A stretch of DNA of 64,000 nucleotides from Guadua angustifolia. Lineage: Eukaryota > Streptophyta > Magnoliopsida > Poales > Poaceae. Position numbers and translations under genes: made by a program. The notes beneath the pieces were generated by a model. The model was not told the origin of the DNA. It made no database searches and saw only the letters and a program-made list of their open reading frames with translations. Location: the NCBI GenBank assembly GCA_036346375.1, contig CM070514.1, positions 16,520,463 to 16,584,462 on the forward strand, in the 5' to 3' direction. Shown here piece after piece: positions 1 to 11,800 of this stretch (the first letter of the stretch is position 1; each line of letters begins with the position of its first letter).

Positions 1-620
1 TGCTCAACTCTTGAACACAATTCTAGAAAAAGCAGAACTAGCATACCGCGTACTCCTTTTGCATAGTGAAATGAATACTAAGCACCCTAGTGAAACCCTA
101 TTGCACTTGCCAGATTAAACTTAACAAAGGGAGGAATTAATAGGCGAAACTGCTAGTTACATATATCCATTGAAGGATTAATGACATGGATAGTGGACCT
201 TTCAACAAACAAAGAGACCACCAAATTTGACCAGAACCAAGAGAGGAACCAGTCCAAGCATTTGTCCTATAGTGACGAATTTTGGGCCTTTGCATCACAA
301 TTGTTATTACAAAATTGCTAGTAAATACAAATCCAGCAGGGGTTATAGATAATCTTACCCGAAGTCATTCCACCTTTGCTCACGAGCATTTACAGTTCAC
401 ATCGGAGATAGCTTGTAATGCTTCCAACTTGTGGCGAGAATGCGCTCACCACCACTGTTAATCACCATTCGGGTAGTGCAAGCAGCAGAGGTTACCCAAT
501 CGGCTAACACCGCCTATGGTGTCCTCTGTTTGTCGAAACCCTTGTCATCCCATGAGTGCAAGAAACACAAACTCTATAGATCTAGTTCTAAAGTAAACAA
601 CATAAAACAAACATAAATAA
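1..620. other. No recognisable gene
   Basis: Mixed-composition DNA with no ORF that resembles a known family on either strand. It lies downstream of the minus-strand CACTA transposase remnant, so it could be the 3' part of that element, but I see no CACTA terminus here. Confidence 0.4.
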
Positions 621-758
621 ATGTTCTCACCTATCGCCAACTGGTTTGATCACAATCTTGTCCTCCTCATGGCAACCTTGCCCGGAGGAGGCGGCGGCAT
701 GGCTCCTCCTAGTGCCGCCTCCGCACTCACGCTAGAACCTTCACTAAATCTTCCTAGT

Positions 759-890
759 CCTCCTCATCCTCCTCGGCGCATCTTCATCCATCTGGTGCTC
801 CTCATCCTCCTCGGCCGCATCTTCAACCACACAGTGCTCCTCATCCTCCTCGGTGCATCTTCATCCACAGTGCTCCTCGTCCTCGTTAGC
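759..890. repeat. Short 36-40 bp tandem repeat
   Basis: A unit beginning CTCCTCATCCTCCTCGG and continuing with GCATCTTCA is repeated about three and a half times, starting near 759, 797, 837 and 873. Read on the minus strand it encodes an acidic Glu/Asp-rich stretch, so it may be a repeat inside a degraded CACTA second ORF. The plus-strand ORF over it is proline/leucine rich and looks like a by-product. Confidence 0.6.
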
Positions 891-1449
891 AGCATCTGCA
901 TCTGCATCTGCCAGCCACTTCTTCCTCCGTATTGTGTCATCCTCTGAAATTATATAAGAGATAAGTACATATGAAATGCTAGGTACATATAAGAGATTAG
1001 TAGATATGAAATGCTAGGTACCTCGGTTCTTTGAAGTGCGATCGGTCGTCCTGCAATTCCGGCCATGACGTGTCTCAACAAGTCTTGGCATCTTTGGCTT
1101 CACAATCTTGCCTGAAAAGAGACTCCTCATTGCTTGCAGGACCGGGTAGCATCTTGCTTGCAACAACGAGAAGCCCTTCGCCGTTTGCTTGACCTTGCGC
1201 GACATCTGTTCAAGAAACAAGTACAAGGTAGTAATACATGAACATAATAATAAATGGACAAAATAATAGCTGAACAAAATAAGAACTATAAATTAATGTT
1301 TACTTGTTAAAATTCATCGACATCACGATCAAGTAGTCTCCTTTTACATAAAGAGCGCCACGTAAATTTTTTCTTCACTTTGTCATCGTTTTTGTTTCGG
1401 GAACAATTACATAAATCACGGTCTCCAACTAAGGAATTGAGTCTGAACC

Positions 1450-4400
1450 GGGCTCGATAACAAAAGAGCTTGGCAATTCTTCATCTTGGTAAACCTTATC
1501 AACCTCCTCGGCCTCGGTGACTATCACGATAACCGGCATCACCAGGGAGTATATAACAGTTCACGAGGATTAAGCTGTATACTACCCACCAAGCGGCCGA
1601 CTTTGTGCATGGATATGGTATATAATAGACACCGCTCAACTTGGTGTGCAAGGATAAAATTATCGTAGCCCTTAAGCCTATCGTTGTGTTTCACTTCCAC
1701 CATGCCATCTTGGTTTTGTCTTGTCCTTTATTGTTGTCGAACCATTCACAATCAAAGACTACTTTAAGTTTCTTGTCCCTGCAAAACTAAACTTGAGGAT
1801 GTTTTGAATGATTCCATAATAATTAGTTTCCGCCCTTGTGTATCGATCGCCCTAGTCACAACTCGGTATTAGTTGTGGATGCAAGAGGAAGACACCTTCC
1901 GCAGGTTGGTGAGCAGGCGGAACCCATTGACATCATAACGACCATAGCTTTTAATAGCCACCCTTAGTAAGATAGGTAGCGCAAATCGATGGGCGTTTGC
2001 GTCTTTCACGCCTTTGCATTATAAGGACATGACATTATAAGGATATATACTATTGAAAGCGTAACATAATAGAATAACATATCACGAGAAGATTGTACAT
2101 GATCTATGAACCAAGTGATGAAATTTGGCCCTCCATTTATTCCATCCCGTCGCATCGTATTTAGTCATTTGCTCGTAGGTTCTTTGCCTAGAAGTCGATT
2201 TTGCTTATCGAACTCCTTGTATGAGAACGTAAATGAATTAGATCTATAGCAGTATGAACAAAGAGATAATTACACATACAACACTTACGTGAAATCTTGT
2301 TCCATCTCATCCATATTGGTGTACATGTAGAAAAAATGACCTTAGTTCTTCTGAGTATAATAGTAGGCGATGCGACCATCGATAGTTGTGCCCCTCCTTT
2401 GAAACAGTTTGAGGTCCTTTGCAAGGTGGTTTTCATCGACATTATACCGCATCGTAGGAGCATTGACATTGTGTTCCTCTGCAAAATATAGACTCGAGAA
2501 GTATGCTATCTCCTTAATTGAAAATGCTTCGCGATGCACCCTTCAACTCTTGCCTTGTTGCCAACCATAGCTCTAAGCTTCTTGAAGGCCCTTTCAATGT
2601 GATACATCCACCTATATTGCAGGGGGCCACCTACCTTAGCTTCATATGGAAGATGAACAAGGAGATGTTGCATTGGATTGAAGAACCACGGAGGGAATAT
2701 TTTTCCATCTTACAAACAAGCAGGTATCTCTTTCTCCAACATCTCCATCATCTCCTTCGTGATTTCTTTAGCACAGAGTTGTCTATAGAAATAACTTAGC
2801 TCAGCTAGCACCTTCCACACATCATCATTAAGGTACCCGCAAAACATTACAGGCAGGATTCTTTCCATGATTATGTGGTAATCATGGCTCTTCAACCCAT
2901 TTAGCTTCCCTGTCTTCACATTCACAGCTCTTCTCAAGCCCGCAGTGTAACCATCGGGGAATTTCAGTTTTTTCATTCACCTTAGCACTTCTTTCTTGTC
3001 TTTAGGTTTAAGACAAAATAGAGCACGTGGCTTACTACCACTTTCGGTGAGCTCAAGGGTTGGACGGTTACAAATCTCTGCTAACTCTCTTCGGGCCTTT
3101 AGGTTGTCTTTTGTTTTGTCCATCATATCCATGCACGTGCTTATGATGCTTTCAGAAACATTAAGTTCTTGGTGCATGACGTCAATGTTGTGCATCAGAA
3201 TCAACGCCTTGGCATAGGGGAGCTCCCATATTCCAGATATGTGAGTCTAGTTGTGCTCCACTCCAAAACCTTCAAACCCGTCTGCATTTGCTTTTGGGAC
3301 CAGTTTACTCAGCTTATCAGCAATTTCTAGCCCGCTTAGACTCTTCGGCGGTCCCTTTTTGACAATGGTGTTCTTCCTAAAAGTGTTCTTCTGCCGTCTA
3401 AAGATGTGTCTCTGGGGCAAGAAACATCTATGGCAATCGAAGTAGCTGATCTTTCCACCAAAAGCTAGGCGGAAACAATCCGTGTCCGAACCACGATCGA
3501 GATAGGTCAAATTTCCATGGCGGCTCCATCCGGCAAAAATACCATATGCCATAAAATCATGAGCGGACCACAAATCGCCTTTCGAAGGTTGAATTTTTCT
3601 TCTTGTAAGACTAAATGCGCTTCAACTCCGTCCACAATGTTTTAACTCTTCGATTAAGGGTTTGACATCACGTTGGCGTGTCGAGGATGTTACGGGCGGT
3701 ATGATAAGGCATAAAACATAAACTCATATTTCATGCAAAAGCGGTGGAAGGTTATACTGAAATAGCAAAGGCGAGGCCAACATGAGTAGGAGGCCGTGGA
3801 TTGGCGAAAGGTGTAAACCATCTGTCGCCAACCCAATCGAACATTTCTCGCATCGAGGTGAAGTCTGCGTCAAAGCTGTCGAGCCCTCCATGCCTCACCA
3901 TCGACGGGGCACCATCACTCCGTCGTTCTCACGACACCTTCCTTGTGCCACCTCATGTGCCTAGCGGTTCTCTTTGTGAAACATCCGTTTGACCAGCATT
4001 ATAATCGGTATATATGAAGTTGCTTATGTGCAACATCGGTCATCACCTTTGCACCGTCTTCATTTATGACCTCGGCGTACCTCGGTTTGCTACACTTTAA
4101 GCACTTCTTCTCATTCTTATGCCCTTTCGAGAAAAGCATGCAATTGTCTTTGCACACATCAATCTTCTCATATTTCATCACCGGGTAGAAACCAATCTCT
4201 TGGCATGGTACATATCTTTGGACATGTTATGAGGCTTGGAAGCACATCAGCGATCAAGTTGGAGAGCTCGTTGTAACAATTATTCGAGAAGGCAAACTTT
4301 GACCGGACGGTATAATAGATTCATAGCGCCTCGATCGCGTCGTGCACCTTAAATTGCTCATGTCCCATCACGACCGGCACGCCCTTGAGATGCCCTTAAT

Positions 4401-4720
4401 CCATGCGACGCGTAGCCCCTCGGTCTTATAAAGCTTGTGTCGCCACCACTTCCCGAACTCCACGTGCATCTTCATAGTCTTTACTCCCGGCTTGTACTCT
4501 CCTTCTTCCCCGACCAAAACTCCTTTCGACCGCCATGGTCAAACTCGGGAAAAAGCTCTTTAACGGTGGCGAGGATGAAGGAGCTCGAGAGCTTGGTCTC
4601 TGGACCCATGGTCTGGCGGCTAACGGCGGGAGACCGAGCCACTGACCATGGGACGGCGAGCTCGTCGGCCGCGAGCGATACATGCTCTTGACTGCGGAGG
4701 CAGGAGAGCACATTCTATGA
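1450..4720 (-). pseudogene. CACTA (En/Spm) TNP2-like transposase, decayed
   Basis: Minus-strand fragments, collinear with grass CACTA transposases, fall in three frames with stops between them. From the 5' side they are: a segment with MMKYEKIDVCKDNC and a CLKCSKPRY cysteine pair (4181-3999); the Transposase_21-type block with YGIFAGWSRHGNLTYLD and KISYFDCHRCFLPQ (3573-3247); a block with ILMHNIDVMHQELNVSES (3204-2977); a DUF4218-type block with LKSHDYHIIMERILP (2976-2710) continuing to AEEHNVNAPTMRYNVDE (2539-2342); and a DUF4216-like block with FILAHQVE around 1850-1500. A full TNP2 protein would be around 1000 residues; this copy has at least six frame breaks and cannot be functional. I see no CACTA terminal repeat on either side, so the element boundaries are unknown. 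The family call is safe; the exact ends are not. Confidence 0.85.
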
Positions 4721-6322
4721 CGTTCTCACCGTATCACGAGATCGAGTTGATCAACACAGTACCCAATTCCATCCTGCTTGCTTTCCATCTTGTCCCATCT
4801 ATGCGAGGGTTCCTTGGAATCCATCCCACCCCTCGCTATTTTTTTTCGCTTCTTTTCCTTTTTACGCACGGGAAGGACCCCATGGTGGGATGCCTCTACT
4901 TACATTGCGGGCGGGAATCCGTGGTCCTTCCCCAAAGCTACGTGACTCCCTTGGCCGTGGTCGGCGATGGTTTTACGAAGCAGGCGGGGTGGCGCTGGAG
5001 TTTGAGGGTACCCCTCTCAGCGGGAAGAAGGAGACCCCGAAGTCGGGCGACATGGAAGACGACCAAGAGGCCATCGCGACCATCCATATCTGCGCCACGC
5101 GAGGCCCCTGGCGGCCATCGCCATGCGACTTCGAGAGGTCGGGTGTTCCCCCTGCGGAAGAGGGAGCACCCCTTCTACAAGATCCGAGGTCGCGACGACC
5201 TGACTCGCGAAGGGACGACCGGTAAGCTACATTGGCTCAAGATTCTCTTCGGTTTTATTCCTTGGTTCCTCTTGATGATTTGGTCTTTTCAGCAACGCCG
5301 AAGGAGTCCTGGATTGCCGCCCGAATGAACGAGATGTTCGGGAAGGCCGTGAACGATTACACCCTCGACAAGCCCGTCTTAGAGGCGTCTTTGCGCCCAA
5401 AGCGAGGTAGGCCACCCCGACCAAGTACTTAACTCGAGTGCCCACGAGGCCCTTCTCGAACCTCAAATGTTCGTAGGATCATCGGTGACCCGAGACGGCC
5501 GGAGAATGCTCCATTGCCGTGAGGACAAGGAAGAAGGGAAGAAGAGGCCTCCCCACGGAAGCGGACCCTGAGGAGGTGAAGAAACCTCATGTCAAGTGAA
5601 GTGACCACGCCACGATAAGGATTCCCATGGCTGAGCCCCCGAGTCTTTTGCTCGTGTTCCATCTTCTGACCTGGTTCCCTTCTTGCGACAACGGCCTTGG
5701 CGCATTGCCGCCGGACTTCAAGCTCCCGGGCGGCCAGGCGCCCAGCTCGCGTCCCCAAGTCTCGCCCGCGAGATGGCGTGGGCCGTGAGCTCTCAAGGTC
5801 CCAGTGGCGGGCTCGGCGAGTGCCTCTGCAGCGTCGGGGCAACAAGACCTATGCCAACCCTCAACAAGGAGGAGGCTATCGACCCATGTAAGTTTTTGGC
5901 TTTTCAGTTCGTTCCGCCCCCTTCACGTTTTTCGGGCTAAGCGTCTGTTCTTCATCGCAGACCTTGAGCATCCACGCTCGAGACTTGCCCGTTTTGACGA
6001 TGGTTGTTGTCGAGTAGGTCAGTGTCGAGGAGGATGAGGGCGCCTTACGTCTTGGCTCACGCCGCCCTCGGGCCGGGCGCGTACTCCTTCTGGGCCCCCG
6101 AGCTAGGCCCCGGTCGGTGAGTACGACCAAGGGCTCGACGACTCGGCCGAGGAGTTCCAGCCTGCGACCAGCGAGGACTACAACACCGGCGAGGCCCACG
6201 ACTCAGCCGCCGCTGCCGATCCTTCCGAGGTCGACGTGGGGGAAGGCACTCAGAGTACCATGGTTGCTCCGGGCGCCGAGGTCGTGACGCCACTGGCTGC
6301 TGAAGATGGCCACACCGCAGAG
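4721..6322 (+). pseudogene. Antisense ORF of the gypsy element, N-terminal part
   Basis: Plus-strand open frames (4648-5328 and 4890-5225, then shorter pieces near 5232-5432 and 5804-6037) run opposite to the pol genes. The piece with SFPFYA, GPHGGMPLLTLRAGI and WFYEAGGVALEFEG resembles the putative gypsy-type transposon domain (Transposase_28 type) found in antisense ORFs of grass Tat elements. The similarity is by eye and moderate. Several frame breaks separate the pieces. The sequence continues at 8866 after the nested CACTA element. No cellular function should be assigned. Confidence 0.5.
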
Positions 6323-7414
6323 CACTACTACAGAAATGATTTTCCTAGACACCAAGGATTTCTTTCCACAGGCGGATTAAAAGGAGAGCCGCCTCAAATG
6401 ACTGATCGCGGTCCTTGGGGTTAAGAACCGCTTTGTGTAAAGTATCTTCACGGCTCTCGTAAGAAACCATTGCGAAAATATTGATCTCTTCACGGTGGTG
6501 CCCTTTAGATGCCGCTGCGGAAACTATACTCTTCGAGCAGCTCTCTTAAGGAACACTTTGGGAAGAAGCGATCTTTACAGTAAGCTTTCTTCTGAAGCAT
6601 CGAAATCGCGATTTCCGCAGATGATGCGTTAAATAAGCGACCTTAGTTAATTAATTATATTGGCGTCCTAATTAATTAAGGAACCCCTGTGGTGATGTTA
6701 AGTCTTTAAAGGTGTAGTTCTTAAACAATTGCTGTCCAAATTGTGTAAATGTTTATGCATATCTTGTGGCCGAAGGAGATCTTGGTATGCGTTTTTATAT
6801 GCGTGCAGATCATCCTTTGTTCTACAATACGCAAAACCAGAAATCAACGTCGAGCAATACTCGGTATGAGTTTTTATTGAGATCTTTGGATCATCCGTTC
6901 ACGTTACAATGACCCCTAAAATTGTGAAAATAAGGGTGGAGCTAGGTTTTGAACTTGAAATCCTTGGAATAGTTAACTCTCTAAGGTAAGAGCATCTCAT
7001 TCGACATTTGTAGAGGTTTATATATCTTGTGGAGAGGAAGATGTAGTGTAGATAGAATGTGCATGGGAGAGGGTTGAAGCTTAGGAGATTGGCACCCTCT
7101 TTAAAACTCGTGATTCACTTTTTGACACCACGGTCCCTTTGTTATAGACTCAGATGGACCCACATGTCATTGAGTGTCCTTTGGACTAATTTAATTTTCC
7201 GTTGAAGCCCTCACCTTCTAGATCTGTGAGGCGGATCTTGTATCCCTCCTCTCTCTGAGAGGAAGAGCGATCCCCTCTCTAGATCTAGAGGAGAGGACCT
7301 TACATTCTTCGTGATTTTAATAAAATCATTTTATAGTATTTAACTTAGGGTTCTCTTGTTAAAGTTCTATCTAAATAATTGACATTTCAATCTGATTTTA
7401 CATTTGAGTTCAAG

Positions 7415-7640
7415 ATGGAAAGGGCATGGATGTACAATGCCCCAAGAAATAAGGGTGTATTCCTCAAAGAGCTCGAAACTTTTATTAAAACCGCTCGGAA
7501 GGGCCTTTGGACTAAGAAGGAAAGCGGAAATACTTTGTCCATGCAAAGACTGTAAGAACAATGTAGGGTGGGGAGATTTAAGTGTAATCACAACACACAT
7601 ACATAACATATATAACGTAATTTGTTTTATGATATGATAG
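7415..7640 (+). pseudogene. CACTA transposase-associated domain fragment
   Basis: From the ATG at 7415 the frame reads MERAWMYNAPRNKGVFLKEL and then, after a frameshift, EILCPCKDCKNN. This is the start of the plant Transpos_assoc domain (PF13963 type), which begins TNP2-like proteins and carries the CPCKDCKN cysteine motif. About 60 residues are recognisable and the rest of the transposase is missing. Its plus orientation shows that the parent element was transcribed left to right. Confidence 0.75.
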
Positions 7641-8559
7641 TTACTTGTTGTTGTTGACATTGAGTAGGGCTTTCAAAATTACTGCGAACAAAAAGCGGGG
7701 CAACATGATCTGCGAAGAATTCGGATAAGATGCTTTGCTATGTCCACCCATGGGTAAGAAGACACTTGTAATGCTTCAACATAATTGCACTAGTAATAAG
7801 GAAGGAATTACCAAGCGTACTAATTCCATACATTATTATTTGATTTGAAGTGCCACAAGCAACCTCGGCGGTGTTCTTTGTGGATACTCGTCTGCGAGTT
7901 TCTCGGGATCAGCAGGAGGTGAAGCAACCCCGGGGCGTAAGCCTATATACAAATTGGTGATTCAAGATTATTTGTTATGCGATTCTCGATTTCACTATTG
8001 TTTAACCTCTTTATTGCCTACTTTATTATCGCGGTGAAGATTGCAAAGACCACTTTGGCACTCGATGATGACCTTTGCAATGTGCAAAGGACATGTGCCG
8101 ATTCATTAAATCGTGAAGTCATCCATGAGAGAGGTAGTTTCTTTTTACCGTGAAGGTGAAGTGGCGAAGCATGCTACACTTTGTAATTGGGAGATGAGGA
8201 TAGATGGACCGTGAACAACGATATATATATTTTTTGAAAGACACCAAGGCTGTAATTTATATTAGATAGAGAATATCGAGAGTACATGGCGTGAGGATCT
8301 TTTGCACGGAGAGTTTTACAAGGAGAATATCAGAGGAGTATATATATATAACCTTGTGTATATAACCTTGTATATATATACATAATGCAATTATGATTTA
8401 TATCTGCTTCGTATATATAATCCTTGTCATTGTTATGTATGGATTTGTCTTTGAGCAGTCACGATGATTGATAGAATGTATGCATTTATTAATATTATAA
8501 TATAATTAACATAACATTATTAAAAGCAGATTCTCTGGATCATGCATGTGCGAACAACT

Positions 8560-8860
8560 TAAGCACTGTGAAAATGCTTATTTATCGGTAGGTGCTTAAG
8601 CCACGGACCCGATAAAAAGCGCATTTATGCGGCGGGTTCTTAAGCCATCCGCTTTGTACAAATGCATTTTAATCTGGCGGATGGCTTAGAACCGCTGTAC
8701 AAATGCTATTTATCTGGCGTTTTCTTAGCGAACCGCTGTACAAATACATTCTGGGCACCTAAACGCGCTGTGAAAATATACCGATTACCAGACCTTGATT
8801 CTGGCGGATCGCAGCGCTTGTGAAGATCGTTACCGACCGCTGTACAAATGATTTACGTAG
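8560..8860. repeat. CACTA subterminal repeats
   Basis: A motif of the form AACCGCTGTACAAATG, followed by TTTATCTGGCGG-like sequence, recurs about five times (near 8570, 8640, 8690, 8735 and 8840) with variation. Such arrays next to the CACTA terminus bind the element's own protein in En/Spm; here that role is inferred from position only. The left end (6340-6560) has related GCGG/AACCGC motifs. Confidence 0.75.
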
Positions 8861-8865
8861 TAGTG

Positions 8866-10075
8866 GAAGCGCCGCGAGTACTGCGGCTTGCGGCTGCGTC
8901 GCAGCTTGTGGTCGCGGCTCTCCAGGTCACGGACGTCGAGGGCGCCGTGGGAGATCGCATGGCGGATCCGGCTATTGCTTCCTCAATCGGGCGGCGAAGC
9001 CAGACCCACGAGGTTGGGGCCAGCCTTCTGTCGCCCCCCTGCCTGCCGAGTTGAACCGCAGAGGCGGCAGGACACCAGTCACCACCGCCGCGGACAGAGG
9101 GTCTTGACCCAAGCGTCGGGGTGGCATGATCGGCTCCGACTTGAAGCGCGAGTTGAGGAGGAGGAGATTTCCCGCGCCCGCATAGACGAGTGCGAAGAAT
9201 TCACCCACGCAAGCCTTGAGACCCGTGTTCGTGAGGTAAGGACCCCACCGCGCACCTTGCTGCATATCAGCTCGAGCTCCCTTGTGTCTATTCTCATCTT
9301 GCGCCACTCTTCTTGTCATGAAGGCGGTTGACAACGTCTCCCAAAATGAAAGGCCTTGAGAACTACGTCGTCTTTGAAGGGCCTCTGGACAAAGTGGAGC
9401 CACAGGGAAGCCAGCGCTCGAGCTCATCGTGACCATCGAAGTCGGCGGGGAGCTCGAGCGAAGGCAAAGAGCTCGGCGACCTCGCCCGAGACGATGAGGC
9501 GCGGAGGTCGCCATGCCCCGAGCTCGGCGAGCAGAACATCCGGCCTGAGCATGCTTCAAGGCCGTGGAAGCGGGGCCTTGTGGCGACCAAAGCGCTCGGT
9601 AGGCGAGCCAATGTCGGCTGCTGAGAAAACCACCATGGGCGAGCATCCTTGTCGAAAGTGCCTCCCGAGCTTGAGACCAAGATCATGGAGCTCGAGGAGA
9701 AGCTCGGGTGCATTAGCAAGGTGCTTGAGACCGAGCGGGCCAAGGTCGAGGCGATGGAGAAGGCCGCTGCAGAGCAGGCGTCTCTCTCGGCAAGCGTCCC
9801 CGAGCTCGAGTGGCGGGCCAAGGTCGAGTCTTTGAAGAAGGCTGCTGCCGAAGCGGCGCCCATGGCGGCGTCTCGAGCTTGAGGCCAAGATCACGGGCTC
9901 GAAGAAGCGCGCGCGGCAAAGCGGCGAGGCGCCTTAGCTCAACTTCGAAGATGAGCAGCGCCGAGCCGCGGGCGCCTCAAGAGAGCCCTCGATGCAGGCG
10001 AGATAGCGACCTTGAGGCCAAAGTAGGCCGAGCTCGGCGAGAAAAGCTCGCCGCGAGATGGCCGACACTGTAAGC
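8866..10075 (+). pseudogene. Antisense ORF of the gypsy element, C-terminal coiled coil
   Basis: Continuation of the antisense ORF interrupted at 6322. The clearest piece is 9649-9882: an Ala/Glu/Lys-rich segment with LETKIMELEEKLGCISKVLE and ERAKVEAMEKAAAEQAS. Its repeated ELE/AKVE heptads suggest a coiled coil. The theme (GAGCTCGAG, CTTGAGGCCAAG) is repeated in other frames up to about 10030, which shows frameshifts. It belongs to the retrotransposon and has no assigned activity. Confidence 0.5.
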
Positions 10076-10990
10076 GAACCCGACGGTTGACCTGTAAAAA
10101 ACACTAAAAAACAAAATGCTCTAATAGAGCTAAATTTCTTTGGAGAACAAAAGAAATCTTTGTCTTGATTTAAATTCATAGCGAAGATATTTGGAGTTAG
10201 CCATTTTAAAGCTCTTAGTCATGCTCCTTAGGTGCGTGCGCCGATAGGATATCCTCACCCAGCCCCTGTTGGGTCCAAGGTCGAGTGACGCCGGCCTTGG
10301 GCACAAGACTTAGGCGCAGGCAAACGACCACGACCCGGTCTTATGTTCGAATCACGACCATGACCACGCGCACTGCTCAACGGTCAAAACTGCGAGGCTT
10401 TTGGCACGAGCCCGGGCACAGGGGAGAGTCGGATTGCGAAGAGATTCGGCTTACGTTTAGCTCGACCTCTGGGGGTGAACTCTAAGCTCGCGACGCTCAG
10501 ATCAAGAGCGAGTGCGCAGTGTACAGAGGTCGTGCTCGAAAAAGTACCGGTCAACAATTAGAGTGCATAGTCGACAAAGGAAAGAAGTAAAGTTCGAGAA
10601 TAAAAGAACAGCTTCATTGAAAAATAAGGTATAGGAGTTACACATAAAACTTCCGAAGCTGATCTATGTTCCACGAGCTAGAAAGCTCTCGCCATCGGGC
10701 ATCGCTAGCCCGAGTAAGCCCGTCGATCTGTTGAAACGACTCTATAGGGGCCCTCCCATGAGGATAGCTTGTTGGTGTTGGGCGAGCCTGAATCCGTCGA
10801 GGGCTAGGTCCCCAACAAGGAGCTTCCTAGGTCGTACCAAGCCGAGACACATGTCTGCGGAGGCTTGCGGTAGTCGTTGATCGTGGCGATGCCGACATCT
10901 TACTTCTTCTGCGAGGTAAGGTCGAGAGACCGTTTCTGCTCAAAGTCGACACAGTCGACCAAAGCTGACCCTGGTAGAGCCAGTATAACC
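10076..10990. other. Gypsy spacer between pol and antisense ORF
   Basis: No coding similarity on either strand. It falls between the end of the minus-strand integrase and the end of the plus-strand antisense ORF, so it would be the shared 3' flank of both transcripts. No LTR is visible here. Confidence 0.45.
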
Positions 10991-11800
10991 TCGGGGAGGC
11001 GGGGCGGCCGATCTACCGAACAGTGGGCAGGTGGACCACAGTGGCTCGGTGGCGTGGTGCGAATAAACTATAAGGCGGCGGAAGTTCTTCCACCGGTCTT
11101 GCCGTAGCATTCGAGCTCATCTGCAACTTCGCTTCTTGGCCATACGGGCGATTTGTGCGTTGGCGCGCTCGCCGCTCCGTTGCTCGAGGTGAGCCAGCGA
11201 GCGAAAGCATACCTTGATCTTGAGGTCCTCGCAAAACTCCTGCAATAGCTCATTTGGTAAAGCCGAGTACCATTGTCGGTGGTAATTTTGCATGGGACCC
11301 GTACCTAGTGACCACGAACAAGCGAAAAAGCGAATGACGCTTGAAGCGGTGATGGTCGAGACCGGCTTACTTCAATCCACTTGGTAAAAGTGTCAATAGC
11401 AGAGACGAGGAACTTCTTGCCCCGACCGCCTAAGAAGGGGCGAGGATATCCGCCCCGTCGAGAAGGGCGAACAAGCGGGATAGTCACGAAGCGGCGTATC
11501 GCGGTTGATCGACTTCGGCGTGGGCGGCATGCTCGGCGGTGCGAGACAATGTCACGAGCATCTGAAGCCTTGAAGATAATAATACCCATCACGAATTCCT
11601 TCTTGACCATTGTCTGTCTGAAGAGTGCGCTCCTGAGGCTTGAATGGATGTCGTTTAACAAGTACTTACCCTCCTCGAGAAAGCACCGCATCGAGAATGC
11701 GGAGACATTCCGCTTTGTAAGCGTCCTTGACGGCGTGTACAAACTTCGCCCGGCGCTTGATCCTGCTCCTCTCGGCAGGGTCGGGTGGTAGGTCGCCCTT
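10991..11800 (-). pseudogene. Gypsy integrase, broken
   Basis: Minus-strand frame 12048-11305 runs into integrase: KYLLNDIHSS matches the start of the zinc-binding region, and KKFLVSAIDTFTKWIEV is the strand that carries the first catalytic Asp in plant gypsy integrases, here read as SAIDTFTKW. The remainder of the core (11300-10991) is scattered over other frames. The expected HHCC and D,D-35-E layout is therefore incomplete. It catalyses cDNA insertion in intact elements; this copy cannot. Confidence 0.7.

Larger units (their letters stand above)
6323..8865 (+). mobile_element. Non-autonomous CACTA element, 2.54 kb
   Basis: The left end begins CACTACTACAGAAATGATTT at 6323. The right end, read in reverse complement from 8865, begins CACTACTACGTAAATCATTT, so the terminal inverted repeats agree at most of about 17 positions. 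The flanking triplets are GAG (6320-6322) and GAA (8866-8868), a near-match to the 3-bp target duplication that CACTA elements make. Both ends carry subterminal repeats. Inside are short remains of a transposase-associated domain (from 7415) and, near 8080-8200, a stretch that resembles the C-terminal end of a CACTA second ORF. This is an internally deleted derivative. It is inserted in the antisense ORF of the surrounding gypsy element. Confidence 0.88.

Noticed and set aside
621..947. 108-residue hydrophobic plus-strand ORF as a small membrane protein
   Set aside because: It lies over a CTCCTCATC repeat whose minus strand gives an acidic repeat typical of CACTA ORFs; the leucine/isoleucine runs come from the repeat.
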